Source of the DNA: Verrucomicrobiota bacterium
GTDB taxonomy: Bacteria > Verrucomicrobiota > Kiritimatiellia > Kiritimatiellales > Pontiellaceae
Direction: 5' to 3'
DNA: 13,921 nt
NCBI GenBank assembly: GCA_003532555.1
Contig: DOEU01000091.1
Span: forward strand, 5,666 to 19,586
In this document: piece after piece, positions 6,911-13,921 of the stretch
Layout of the letters: each line of letters starts with the position of its first letter
Numbering within the stretch: position 1 is the first letter of the stretch
Made by a program: the position numbers and the translations under genes
The notes under the pieces: generated by a model
Told to the model about the DNA's origin: nothing
What the model saw: the letters and a program-made list of their open reading frames with translations, nothing else
The model's database searches: none

Positions 6911-7296
6911 GCTTCTTCTGACTCCTTACCTGCTTCTTTATCAGGTGCTTCTTCAACTGCCTCAACTGTGGACTCTTCTAAAGCCCCATCCGCAGCTGTT
7001 TCTGCTTCTACAGCTTCCTCAGACACTTCGTCTTCACTCACTGCACCTGTAACCGGAAGGGAACGTGCTTTTTTGATTAGGCTTGCCACTGTATCTGAAG
7101 GCTGTGCACCACTGGAAGACCAGTATTCAACTCGATCCAGATTAATCGAAAAATTGTTGCCCTCTTGTTTCGGATCATACCAACCAATCGTTTCAATAAA
7201 ACGACCTGTAGGTGCCCGACGACCATCTTGTATTACCACGCGATAAAATGGGGCGTTACGACTGCCCATTCTGCGAAGTCTCATTTTTACTGCCAT
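6907..7296 (-). CDS. rpsP: 30S ribosomal protein S16 with acidic C-terminal tail
   Basis: S16 is an early-binding protein of the 30S subunit. The core (about 1-85) is typical: 'MAVKMRLRRMGSRNAPFYRV', 'RRAPTGRFIETIGWYDP' and 'LDRVEYWSSSGAQPSDTV'. GGAG (7306-7309) precedes the ATG at 7296 by 9 bases. The protein is 129 residues, about 40 more than usual. The extra C-terminus is almost all Glu, Ala, Val, Ser and Asp and is likely disordered and exposed on the ribosome surface. Similar acidic tails occur on S16 in some other phyla; a function here is not known. It is the first gene of the minus-strand translation operon. Confidence 0.96.
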   Translation of the reverse strand: MAVKMRLRRMGSRNAPFYRVVIQDGRRAPTGRFIETIGWYDPKQEGNNFSINLDRVEYWSSSGAQPSDTVASLIKKARSLPVTGAVSEDEVSEEAVEAETAADGALEESTVEAVEEAPDKEAGKESEEA

Positions 7297-7317
7297 GTTG
7301 TTTTTCTCCGTAGCGAA

Positions 7318-7331
7318 AGCCGATTTCGGCT
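7318..7331 (-). promoter_or_regulatory. Small hairpin in the rpsP leader
   Basis: AGCCG and CGGCT arms around a four-base loop lie about 9 bases upstream of the S16 Shine-Dalgarno on the minus strand. It may stabilise or regulate the leader; a short perfect hairpin can also arise by chance. The rest of the 170-base rpsP/pduO gap is AT-rich and holds no -35/-10 pair I trust on either strand. Confidence 0.3.
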
Positions 7332-7466
7332 AAAGGGGGTACTTTGTAATGACTTTACCGCCATGCCGCAACCATAAATTCGCTCTTTTCGGTCGTGCGT
7401 AAGACATAAAAAAGTCGCAATCAAATATAAATTCAAGCAAGTTAACCTCTACATGAAGGAGAAGTT

Positions 7467-8009
7467 ATGAGCCAAATTTATACACGCCGAGGCGATCAAG
7501 GTGAAACCAGCTGTGCTGACGGGTCCTCCGTTCCCAAAAATAATCCTCTTATTGAATTTAACGGAACCGTAGATGAATGTAACTGTGCCCTAGGAGTAGC
7601 GAGAACACATCCGATTAATTCCGAACTAAATGCCATGCTCAAGCAGATCCAAAACGAACTTTTTATCATAGGCACTGAAATCTCTACTAATGGGAGTGCT
7701 AGTAATTCACTTCGTATTAAAAAAATGAATGTTTTAGCTCTGGAAAAGTTAATTGATCAAATCGAAGACCAACTGGATCCACTTACCCAATTTATTCTGC
7801 CTGCTGGAAGCCCACTGTCTGCTCAATTACATGTATGTCGCTCACTGGCTCGTAGAGCCGAAAGAAGATGTGCTGCAGTGGAAGAAGATTGGTTAAATAA
7901 CTCTTTTATACCGGCTTATCTAAACCGCCTTTCTGATGCTCTATTCGTTATAGCCCGACTTGCCTGCATGGAAGCAGGTCAACCAGATGAAATATGGAAA
8001 ATAGATTAA
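7467..8009 (+). CDS. pduO: PduO-type corrinoid adenosyltransferase
   Basis: This enzyme transfers the adenosyl group of ATP to cob(I)alamin, making adenosylcobalamin in the cytoplasm. The 180 residues match the single-domain PduO/MMAB family. The N-terminal ATP loop is 'IYTRRGDQGET' (4-13). 'FNGTVDECNCALG' (31-43) supplies the conserved Asp-Glu (36-37). 'FILPAGSPLSAQLHVCR' and 'RSLARRAERR' (125-134) carry the conserved arginines. 'YLNRLSDALFVIARL' (151-165) contains Asn153 of the conserved N-R-x-S-D motif. AAGGAG (7456-7461) lies 5 bases before the ATG. It stands alone, divergent from rpsP and ending 8 bases from the convergent dehydrogenase gene. No B12 gene or cobalamin riboswitch is nearby, so it probably serves a B12-dependent enzyme encoded elsewhere. 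Confidence 0.93.
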   Translation: MSQIYTRRGDQGETSCADGSSVPKNNPLIEFNGTVDECNCALGVARTHPINSELNAMLKQIQNELFIIGTEISTNGSASNSLRIKKMNVLALEKLIDQIEDQLDPLTQFILPAGSPLSAQLHVCRSLARRAERRCAAVEEDWLNNSFIPAYLNRLSDALFVIARLACMEAGQPDEIWKID

Positions 8010-8017
8010 TTATCTTA

Positions 8018-10891
8018 TTATTGAGCATCTACTTTAAAAAATCCGTTATTATCCATAGAATATGACATATTAGTTGTGGCGTTAAATGTTACTTCTGTTT
8101 CGGTTGATAGATCTTCAATAGAATTCGCATAGACAAATGTTAAAGTGCTTTGCTCATCACCTACTGCAGTCACATTAACTTCCGAATCATTAAAGCTCAT
8201 AGATGCGCCAGCAAGGGGAACAATTTTAACTAATTCACCCGAAAAATTAACGAAGTATAATTCACCTTTTGCATCCTGTCCGAAGACACGAAGATAATTT
8301 CCAACAGACCGGTTATCAGCACCGATCAATAATTTCTTAAATGTATTTGTACCATTAGAATCATCCAAGTACATCAACTGTCCTGCATAATCACCGCAAA
8401 TATATTTTCCATATAACTCACTAATTTGGTCTCCACGATAGACAAATCCGCCAATTATATTAATAAAATAATCGCTCTGATCATATTCAGCAATAGGATC
8501 TATTGTATTGGGAATTGGCTCGGGATTTAACAAACTCCCTGTAGTACCTGACGTAATATTATCAATGGGATCAAAAAGTAAGCTCCCCTCCTTAATACGC
8601 CACCCATAATTTCCACCTGCTTGAACAATATTAAGCTCTTGAACAGTTCTTTCTCCTGAGTCAGGTGAATAAATTATACCTGTTAACATGTCGACGCTCA
8701 TAGTCCAAGGATTTCTAAATCCATAAGCATATATTTCTGGAAGTTTTTGAGGATCTGCATCGTGAAAAAAAGGATTATCACCTGGAATGCCGTACATACC
8801 ATTATAGCTATCATTGCCTTCAATATCTATTCTTACTATGGATCCCAAAATATTAGAAATATCCTGCCCATTACCAATGGCACCACGACCGTTGCCCATA
8901 TCACTCTCATTACCGCCATCGCCAAAGCTAATTAGAAGATACCCATTATGATCAAATTCTAGTCGTCCGCTATTGTGATTAGATCCATTGCCACCCCACT
9001 TATCTGAGCGCGGTTGCTCCACTCTCATTAACTCTCTTTCCGTATAAGAATCCCCAAAATCGAAATAATCATTTCCATTCGTATCGTCATAGTCACGCTC
9101 TATAACAACACTATCTTGAACAACATCTTCACCAGGTAGAGCAAAGTCTGCAGTTCCATCAGAATCATAGCTCGCACAAAAATATATCCTACCGTTTTTT
9201 TTGAAATTTGGATGAAGTGCTACACCTAAAAGACCGTACTCATGATAAACCTGTGACGGTCCCCCATCATAAAGTTGGGACTGAATATCTATGAAACTCT
9301 GAGTTTCAACGACATTGTTTGAGTTTAAAACCTTAATCTGTCCTGTCTGCTGATAAATAAATTTACGACCTGTAAGATCATCCGGGTCAACCATCCCTAT
9401 GGGATAATTTAAACCTGTTACAATCGTATGAAATCCAACCGAGATAGTCCCATTTGTCAATTCATTATAAGGATCAGTGATTATCTTTTGATCAAAAAAA
9501 TGCCCCATATCTCGTGTTGTCTCTAGCCAACAATTAGCATTTCTAAAATCTAATGCCATCAATCTGATAACCCCTGTTGAGCTTGGGTAAGCAACCGAGG
9601 TAGACAGATCATACCATTCGTCATCTGTAACCGCTGCTTGAGCATAACTACTAAAATATGTTGGATAGCCATAAATTAATCCGGAAGAGGTCTCGGTACT
9701 TGGAACGCTGGGCGTGCGAAGTTGAATATTATCAAGATAGAGATAATCTCCATTCAATGACCCAACCTGAAGTTCAAATATCACATTCTCGCTAATTGAA
9801 CTATCGAGAGTAATATTCTCAGATATGTTGTTTAATCCCGACTGCAATGAAATGTCTTTATGGAAAATTCTATCTGGCCATGCGGATGATGATACTGGTC
9901 TTAAGTAAATTCTTAAATCGCCTGCAACATCAGTAGTTATCTGGAAGTTTAATTCATAATTAATCGATGCATCAATAACGCCAAGCCCGTATGCTAACTT
10001 TGCATGCCAATACATTGACTCATTATTAAACCCAGTTAACTCAAGAGATTCTGCTGTTGAATTATAATTTAGAGACATATTCCCACTTTGCTTTCCTCCT
10101 GCTGTACTCCAGCCGGTAATGCCACTATCAAATGCCCCATCACTAAATAAATTCTGTCCTTCAGCTGCACCATTAGGTGCGATCCATATATCTCCGCTTA
10201 AACCCAAACTACTGACTGGAACTACTATACTCCCGCCGCCTTCAATATAAGTTCCCGTTGGAATATCAAAGGCACTAGTTCCATTTAGAACAATCTGAGC
10301 ACCTTCACTTAAAGTTCCATCTGTTGATCCATAATTAGATATTTCAACCTGTGATGCATTAAAATCGATCTCGGTTAAGACAAGCTTAGAAACATCTAAA
10401 GATAATATCGTTATATTGGTTGAAGAACCACCTAAAGAGAAAGAGGAGACCATTTCATCATGGTATTGATTGCGACAATAATAATTTAATATCTTATTAT
10501 AACCCTCTGGAATTGTAATACTAAAACTCTCTCCATTAATGAGACCGTTGTAGACACTCAGATCAGTTGCCGAGCTAAGATATAAACTCAATGGTCCAAA
10601 ATGATAGCTTCCTGTAACTGGATCAGGATCATCACTTAACATAAAAGGATGATTAGCAGTTGGTGAAATATCGCTTAGTCTCTCAAATGTATATGTATTT
10701 CCTTCAAGAAATGAAAGTGAACTAATATTAACTGAACCAATCTCGTTATTATTTGCTGATATATTGTTAGTATAAAAATGATAGTAAGGCGCATCGAAGA
10801 ATCCGTTGCCCACATATATGACCGATGGCGCTGGTGATTGAGCAAAGGCTCCACCGGCAAGACAAAGTACTAAAAAGAAATAACGCAGCAT
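8018..10891 (-). CDS. Secreted cupredoxin / carbohydrate-binding-like / PQQ-type sugar dehydrogenase fusion
   Basis: A 957-residue exported protein, probably oxidising a sugar outside the cytoplasm. GGAG (10897-10900) precedes the ATG; residues 1-17 (ending AFA) are a signal peptide. Residues about 20-152 form a cupredoxin domain with candidate type 1 copper ligands His81 (NHPF), Cys139, His144 and Met147 (YYCRNQYHDEM). Residues 165-242 resemble a lamin-tail beta domain. About 246-402 is a jelly-roll, CBM4/9-like insertion ('DGAFDSGITGWSTAGG', 'YLYLDNIQL') missing from the paralogue upstream. About 482-892 is a glucose/sorbosone dehydrogenase propeller: 'EYGLLGVALHPNF', 'SNHNSGRLEF' (His639 aligns with catalytic His144 of soluble glucose dehydrogenase), 'YGFRNPW' (Arg726-Asn727) and 'NYGWR'. 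The lysine that contacts PQQ in that enzyme is not evident, so PQQ use is inferred. An EF-hand-like loop spans 603-614. There is no CxxCH haem motif. The C-terminus ends in a 'NGFFKV' module. Confidence 0.88.
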   Translation of the reverse strand: MLRYFFLVLCLAGGAFAQSPAPSVIYVGNGFFDAPYYHFYTNNISANNNEIGSVNISSLSFLEGNTYTFERLSDISPTANHPFMLSDDPDPVTGSYHFGPLSLYLSSATDLSVYNGLINGESFSITIPEGYNKILNYYCRNQYHDEMVSSFSLGGSSTNITILSLDVSKLVLTEIDFNASQVEISNYGSTDGTLSEGAQIVLNGTSAFDIPTGTYIEGGGSIVVPVSSLGLSGDIWIAPNGAAEGQNLFSDGAFDSGITGWSTAGGKQSGNMSLNYNSTAESLELTGFNNESMYWHAKLAYGLGVIDASINYELNFQITTDVAGDLRIYLRPVSSSAWPDRIFHKDISLQSGLNNISENITLDSSISENVIFELQVGSLNGDYLYLDNIQLRTPSVPSTETSSGLIYGYPTYFSSYAQAAVTDDEWYDLSTSVAYPSSTGVIRLMALDFRNANCWLETTRDMGHFFDQKIITDPYNELTNGTISVGFHTIVTGLNYPIGMVDPDDLTGRKFIYQQTGQIKVLNSNNVVETQSFIDIQSQLYDGGPSQVYHEYGLLGVALHPNFKKNGRIYFCASYDSDGTADFALPGEDVVQDSVVIERDYDDTNGNDYFDFGDSYTERELMRVEQPRSDKWGGNGSNHNSGRLEFDHNGYLLISFGDGGNESDMGNGRGAIGNGQDISNILGSIVRIDIEGNDSYNGMYGIPGDNPFFHDADPQKLPEIYAYGFRNPWTMSVDMLTGIIYSPDSGERTVQELNIVQAGGNYGWRIKEGSLLFDPIDNITSGTTGSLLNPEPIPNTIDPIAEYDQSDYFINIIGGFVYRGDQISELYGKYICGDYAGQLMYLDDSNGTNTFKKLLIGADNRSVGNYLRVFGQDAKGELYFVNFSGELVKIVPLAGASMSFNDSEVNVTAVGDEQSTLTFVYANSIEDLSTETEVTFNATTNMSYSMDNNGFFKVDAQ

Positions 10892-10949
10892 ATTAACTCC
10901 AAAATATTATTAAGACTGCCATTTTTTGGAGCTGAAAAAAACCATAAAG

Positions 10950-10965
10950 CCCAATATAGATCGGG
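10950..10965 (-). terminator. Weak hairpin between the two dehydrogenase genes
   Basis: On the minus strand CCCGAT and ATTGGG pair with one G-U around a four-base loop. Nine bases separate it from a run of seven Ts, too far for a good intrinsic terminator. It may be an attenuator or mRNA-processing hairpin in the 95-base gap, or chance. Confidence 0.22.
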
Positions 10966-10986
10966 AAAATAAAAAGTACTAGAATA

Positions 10987-13401
10987 CTACTCTGCAATTC
11001 CTTTAAAGAACCCTGAAGTATTTATTGATCTAATAATACCACCACCACTATTTAAAACATTGGTACTAGATGACGCATCACTATCTAATGAGTTCATTTC
11101 AATAAGTGAAAGTGTAGATCCTTCGTCACCAATAATAGTGACATGCATCTGATCTGAAATTTCTTCAAGAGATAAATCTACTAGCGGAACAATCTTATAG
11201 ATAAAATGATTTGTTCCTCCGTTACCTGAAAGATACAACTCCCCACTTGCATCTTTACTGATTGCTCTAACATCACAGTTTAAATCTCTATTCGAAGCAC
11301 CAATGTACAATTCCTTTATCGTACCATCTAACTGATAATAAAGAAGAGTTCCCGACCAGCCAAAAAAAGCACCGTAATCACCACAAATATAAGCGCCTTG
11401 AAGCTCTGGTATTGCAGTACCGCGATATACATGCCCTCCAATTATATTGGCATATCCTTGATCATGATCATACTCAGCAATTGGAAGAACTTCATTCTCT
11501 AAGTTTATTGGATTATTAATGGTTCCATTGTTTCCGCTGAGAGTATCAAAAAGGTAGCTACCCTCTTTTGCTCTCCATCCATGAAATTTTCCCCATTCAA
11601 CTCTATTAATTTCTTGCACGTTATTTTGGCCCGAATCCGTACTATATATTATTCCGCTGACCGGATCTGCGGAGGGATTCCAGGGGTTTCTAAACCCATA
11701 GGCGTAAATCTCGTCTAACTTATCAATTTCATTAATAAAAGGATTATCAGCGGGTATCCCATATGCACCATTTATACTGTTCGTACCATCAGGATCTATT
11801 CGAAGAATGGATCCCCATATATTTGAAGGGTCAGCTCCAGTACCAATAACACCATGACCATTTCCCGTATCATTCGCATCACCACCATCACCAACTGCAA
11901 TTAAGAGATAACCATTACTATCAAAAGAAAGATTCCCACCATTATGATTTGAACCTATTACTGGAAAATTCTCACTAAGTGGTTGTTCAAAGCGTATTAA
12001 CTCTCTTCTATTTGTGACAGAATCACCTTGGTCGAAAACTCCATTTAAATTGTTATCAACATATGTTTCTTCGATCACAACACTGTGATGATCAATCACC
12101 ACATTTTCACCACCATCATACCCAACCGGGAAACTGTAATCTGGAGAGCCACCTACTGGATAACTTGCATAATAATAAAACTTATTATTATCTAAATAGT
12201 TTGGATGAAAAGCAAAACCCAATAAACCGCGCTCATCGTAACCTGGGAAACTGAATAGACTGACTAATTCATCAGAAATGTCTAATATAGGATTAGTATT
12301 CAAATTATAATCGGAATCAACTGATAATATCTCACCTGTCTGCTGTAATACAAATAATCTTCCTGAGTCGTCGTTTGGATCAACTATTCCGATCGGGTGA
12401 TTTACACCATCTGTTACAAGATTTAAACCGATTTTAACATCCCCGATAAGAATATCCGGATGCAAATCTGAAACGACCTGCTCATCATAAAAAGAATTTA
12501 GGTCAGATGAAGACTCCAACCAAAAATCTGGATTCGTTGCATCGAAAGCAACAAGTCTTAAACTATTAGATGCACCTGAAAAGTATGCGAACGCTTCCGG
12601 ATCTTTCCATAAAAGTTTCTCGTATGCATTTGTGGAATGAATGTCACCAGTAGGTTGGGTTGTTCCATAAGCCAAACCACACATCATAGGCTCATATGTT
12701 GCATTATTCGCTCCATTTTGAGTGCTATACAGCCAAATTGAACCAGAATTACTTAAGTTGACTGAAAATGTTTTACTTTCTCCTGCTGTAAATATGGTTC
12801 CTTCCGGAATAAATGATGACGAAAGACCATCAACTACGAAATAAAAATCTCGGGGAAGTATAGCTGATTTATTGTCAAAATATGTTACTTCAACCAAATC
12901 ATCAGCGGGAGATATTTCAGTAATAATTAATTGATTTTGTGAAACATGTGGTGGTGAAGTATTGAAGACTTTGACCATACTTGCATGACCGGAACGTGTG
13001 CAGTAATAGTATAAATTATTCGTATATCCAGCATTCATATTAAACGTTAAGCTACCTGTATTTAATGTAATACCAGAAATCCTGCTAACGGTACCGGGAT
13101 GTGTTACTACTATATTTGTACTCAAATAACCCATGTGGTAAGATCCATCAAAGTCCGGAATATCACTAATAAAAAAGGGATGCTGCGTCCCCAAGATCTT
13201 CGTAAAAGTATATTGCGTTCCATGATAAAATTCATATTCAGCGAGATTGATTGGATTATTTCCATTACTGTCAGAATAGAAGGAATAATAAGGTGACCCC
13301 CAAGTACCGTAACCTACATAAACCGTTTGAGGCGCTGGCGATAATCCGTATGAACCCAAAGTAAACGCTGAAATTATAATAGATGAAATTATTTTTTTCA
13401 C
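10987..13401 (-). CDS. Secreted cupredoxin / PQQ-type sugar dehydrogenase fusion (shorter paralogue)
   Basis: An 804-residue exported protein homologous along its length to the downstream 957-residue one. It begins with GTG. Residues 1-19 are a signal peptide, followed by the shared 'SPAP-x-x-x-YVG' mature start. About 23-146 is a cupredoxin domain with candidate copper ligands His74 (QHPF), Cys134, His139 and Met142 (YYYCTRSGHASM). About 157-232 is lamin-tail-like ('LIITEISPADDLVEV'). No carbohydrate-binding-like insertion follows. About 321-740 is the glucose/sorbosone dehydrogenase propeller: 'DERGLLGFAFHPNY', 'GSNHNGGNLSF' with His486, 'YGFRNPW' with Arg571-Asn572, 'GGHVYRG' and 'DASGELYL'. 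An EF-hand-like loop spans 449-460 (DNNLNGVFDQGD). No haem c motif. The last 60 residues share the 'GFFK' tail module. With 95 bases to the next gene, the pair is likely one operon, with this copy transcribed first. Substrate is unknown; PQQ is inferred. Confidence 0.88.
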   Translation of the reverse strand: MKKIISSIIISAFTLGSYGLSPAPQTVYVGYGTWGSPYYSFYSDSNGNNPINLAEYEFYHGTQYTFTKILGTQHPFFISDIPDFDGSYHMGYLSTNIVVTHPGTVSRISGITLNTGSLTFNMNAGYTNNLYYYCTRSGHASMVKVFNTSPPHVSQNQLIITEISPADDLVEVTYFDNKSAILPRDFYFVVDGLSSSFIPEGTIFTAGESKTFSVNLSNSGSIWLYSTQNGANNATYEPMMCGLAYGTTQPTGDIHSTNAYEKLLWKDPEAFAYFSGASNSLRLVAFDATNPDFWLESSSDLNSFYDEQVVSDLHPDILIGDVKIGLNLVTDGVNHPIGIVDPNDDSGRLFVLQQTGEILSVDSDYNLNTNPILDISDELVSLFSFPGYDERGLLGFAFHPNYLDNNKFYYYASYPVGGSPDYSFPVGYDGGENVVIDHHSVVIEETYVDNNLNGVFDQGDSVTNRRELIRFEQPLSENFPVIGSNHNGGNLSFDSNGYLLIAVGDGGDANDTGNGHGVIGTGADPSNIWGSILRIDPDGTNSINGAYGIPADNPFINEIDKLDEIYAYGFRNPWNPSADPVSGIIYSTDSGQNNVQEINRVEWGKFHGWRAKEGSYLFDTLSGNNGTINNPINLENEVLPIAEYDHDQGYANIIGGHVYRGTAIPELQGAYICGDYGAFFGWSGTLLYYQLDGTIKELYIGASNRDLNCDVRAISKDASGELYLSGNGGTNHFIYKIVPLVDLSLEEISDQMHVTIIGDEGSTLSLIEMNSLDSDASSSTNVLNSGGGIIRSINTSGFFKGIAE

Positions 13402-13407
13402 TACTCT

Positions 13408-13414
13408 CTCCTTT
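13408..13414 (-). promoter_or_regulatory. Ribosome binding site supporting a GTG start
   Basis: AAAGGAG on the minus strand lies 6 bases before the GTG at 13401. Good spacing and the signal peptide beginning immediately (MKKIISSI) make GTG the convincing start of the 804-residue dehydrogenase. Confidence 0.78.
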
Positions 13415-13475
13415 AGTGACTTGTTATTGAATATGGTCGTGATTCATAAGTTTATATTACAAAATATATGATGTT

Positions 13476-13483
13476 GGTACAAT
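13476..13483 (+). promoter_or_regulatory. Possible extended -10 element for uvrB
   Basis: TACAAT at 13478-13483 matches the -10 consensus at five of six positions, and TTGG before it supplies the TG of an extended -10. No good -35 is seen. A start near 13490 would give a leader of only about four bases before the uvrB ATG, which would fit the missing Shine-Dalgarno. No other convincing signal was found in the rest of the 92-base divergent gap. Confidence 0.25.
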
Positions 13484-13493
13484 TTTTAAAATT

Positions 13494-13921
13494 ATGATCA
13501 GTCCTTTTAAAATTAACGCAGAATTTGATCCTACCGGTGATCAACCTAATGCAATTGAGGCACTTCTTAAGGGACTCAAGAAAAAACGAAAATTTCAAAC
13601 TCTTGAAGGCGTTACCGGATCAGGAAAAACATTTACTATGGCAAATACTATCGCTCGCCATGGTCGTCCCGCCCTCGTTCTTTGCCACAATAAAACCCTT
13701 GCTGCACAGCTCTATGCCGAGCTTAAAGCTTTTTTTCCCAACAATGCCGTCGAATACTTTATTTCTTACTACGACTACTATCAACCCGAAGCCTACATAC
13801 CCCAAACAGATACCTTTATTGAAAAAGATGCCTCTATTAATACCGAAATTGAGCGCCTTCGCCTCGCTGCCACCGATGCCCTTCTCAACCGTGATGATGT
13901 CATAATCGTGGCCTCCGTCTC
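13494..13921 (+). CDS. uvrB: Excinuclease ABC subunit B, N-terminal part (continues beyond window)
   Basis: UvrB is the damage-verifying helicase-like subunit of nucleotide excision repair, working with UvrA and UvrC. The frame is open for 142 codons to the right edge. '[20 protein letters not shown]' is the standard N-terminus. '[15 protein letters not shown]' (38-51) holds the Walker A motif. '[22 protein letters not shown]' (61-82) is helicase motif Ia. '[16 protein letters not shown]' (88-103) is the beta-hairpin that slides between the DNA strands, with its tyrosines present. The ATG at 13494 gives the family-standard start but has no visible Shine-Dalgarno. It is divergent from the secreted dehydrogenase operon. 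Confidence 0.96.
   Translation, partial: MISPFKINAEFDPTGDQPNAIEALLKGLKKKRKFQTLEGVTGSGKTFTMANTIARHGRPALVLCHNKTLAAQLYAELKAFFPNNAVEYFISYYDYYQPEAYIPQTDTFIEKDASINTEIERLRLAATDALLNRDDVIIVASV

Noticed and set aside
7297..7466. Cobalamin riboswitch upstream of the adenosyltransferase
   Set aside because: The gap is shorter than a usual cobalamin riboswitch plus expression platform, and I see no B12-box-like sequence or matching stems.
8010..8050. Intrinsic terminator between pduO and the convergent dehydrogenase gene
   Set aside because: Only a 4-base-pair AT-rich hairpin (AGAT/ATCT) without a proper T-run is present.
10892..10986. Separate promoter for the downstream dehydrogenase
   Set aside because: No -35/-10 pair with acceptable spacing was found on the minus strand; co-transcription is simpler.
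8018..13401. Paralogous genes as an assembly duplication or a mobile-element repeat
   Set aside because: The two proteins have diverged throughout and differ in domain content, and no terminal repeats or transposase are present.
13402..13493. Minus-strand promoter TTGTAC with TAATAT at 17-base spacing for the dehydrogenase operon
   Set aside because: Only three and four of six positions match in a very AT-rich stretch, so chance cannot be excluded.

Overview
The window looks like a chromosomal segment of a Gram-negative bacterium with moderate to low GC and an elaborate secretome. Signs pointing to the PVC group (Verrucomicrobiota, Kiritimatiellota or Lentisphaerota type, probably aquatic) are a large secreted protein with a putative-Ig module and an Asp-rich linker, secreted dehydrogenases ending in a degenerate 'S-x-DL ... 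FFKV' tail module, a YHYH-domain protein, and a TrmD with an unusual knot motif. This placement is an inference from protein style, not a phylogenetic result.

Layout. Positions 1-2539 (minus strand): a secreted multidomain protein cut by the left edge, preceded by a small membrane-anchored protein of unknown function. Positions 2566-3772 (plus): MTA/SAH nucleosidase (mtnN) and a START-like SRPBCC protein, closed by a good intrinsic terminator. Positions 3832-7296 (minus): a translation/RNA operon read as rpsP - khpA - [terminator] - trmD - [promoter] - rplS - rnhB - YHYH protein. The usual rimM between khpA and trmD is absent and a strong intrinsic terminator sits in its place. A near-consensus sigma70 promoter overlaps the trmD stop codon and should drive rplS-rnhB. 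Positions 7467-8009 (plus): a PduO-type cobalamin adenosyltransferase, divergent from rpsP. Positions 8018-13401 (minus): two large tandem paralogous secreted proteins. Positions 13494-13921 (plus): the start of uvrB, cut by the right edge.

The most interesting part is the tandem pair. Each protein has a signal peptide, a cupredoxin domain with an apparently complete type 1 copper ligand set (His, Cys, His, Met), a lamin-tail-like beta domain, a glucose/sorbosone-dehydrogenase (PQQ-type) beta-propeller carrying an EF-hand-like calcium loop, and a short C-terminal module. The downstream copy carries an extra jelly-roll, carbohydrate-binding-like insertion of about 155 residues that accounts for the whole length difference. 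Neither has a haem c motif. This suggests an exported sugar oxidase with a built-in copper electron carrier, in two versions that differ in substrate targeting.

No tRNA, rRNA, CRISPR array, insertion sequence or riboswitch was recognised. No gene-free stretch exceeds 300 bases; the longest gaps are the rpsP/pduO divergent region (170 bases), the gap between the two dehydrogenases (95 bases) and the dehydrogenase/uvrB divergent region (92 bases).
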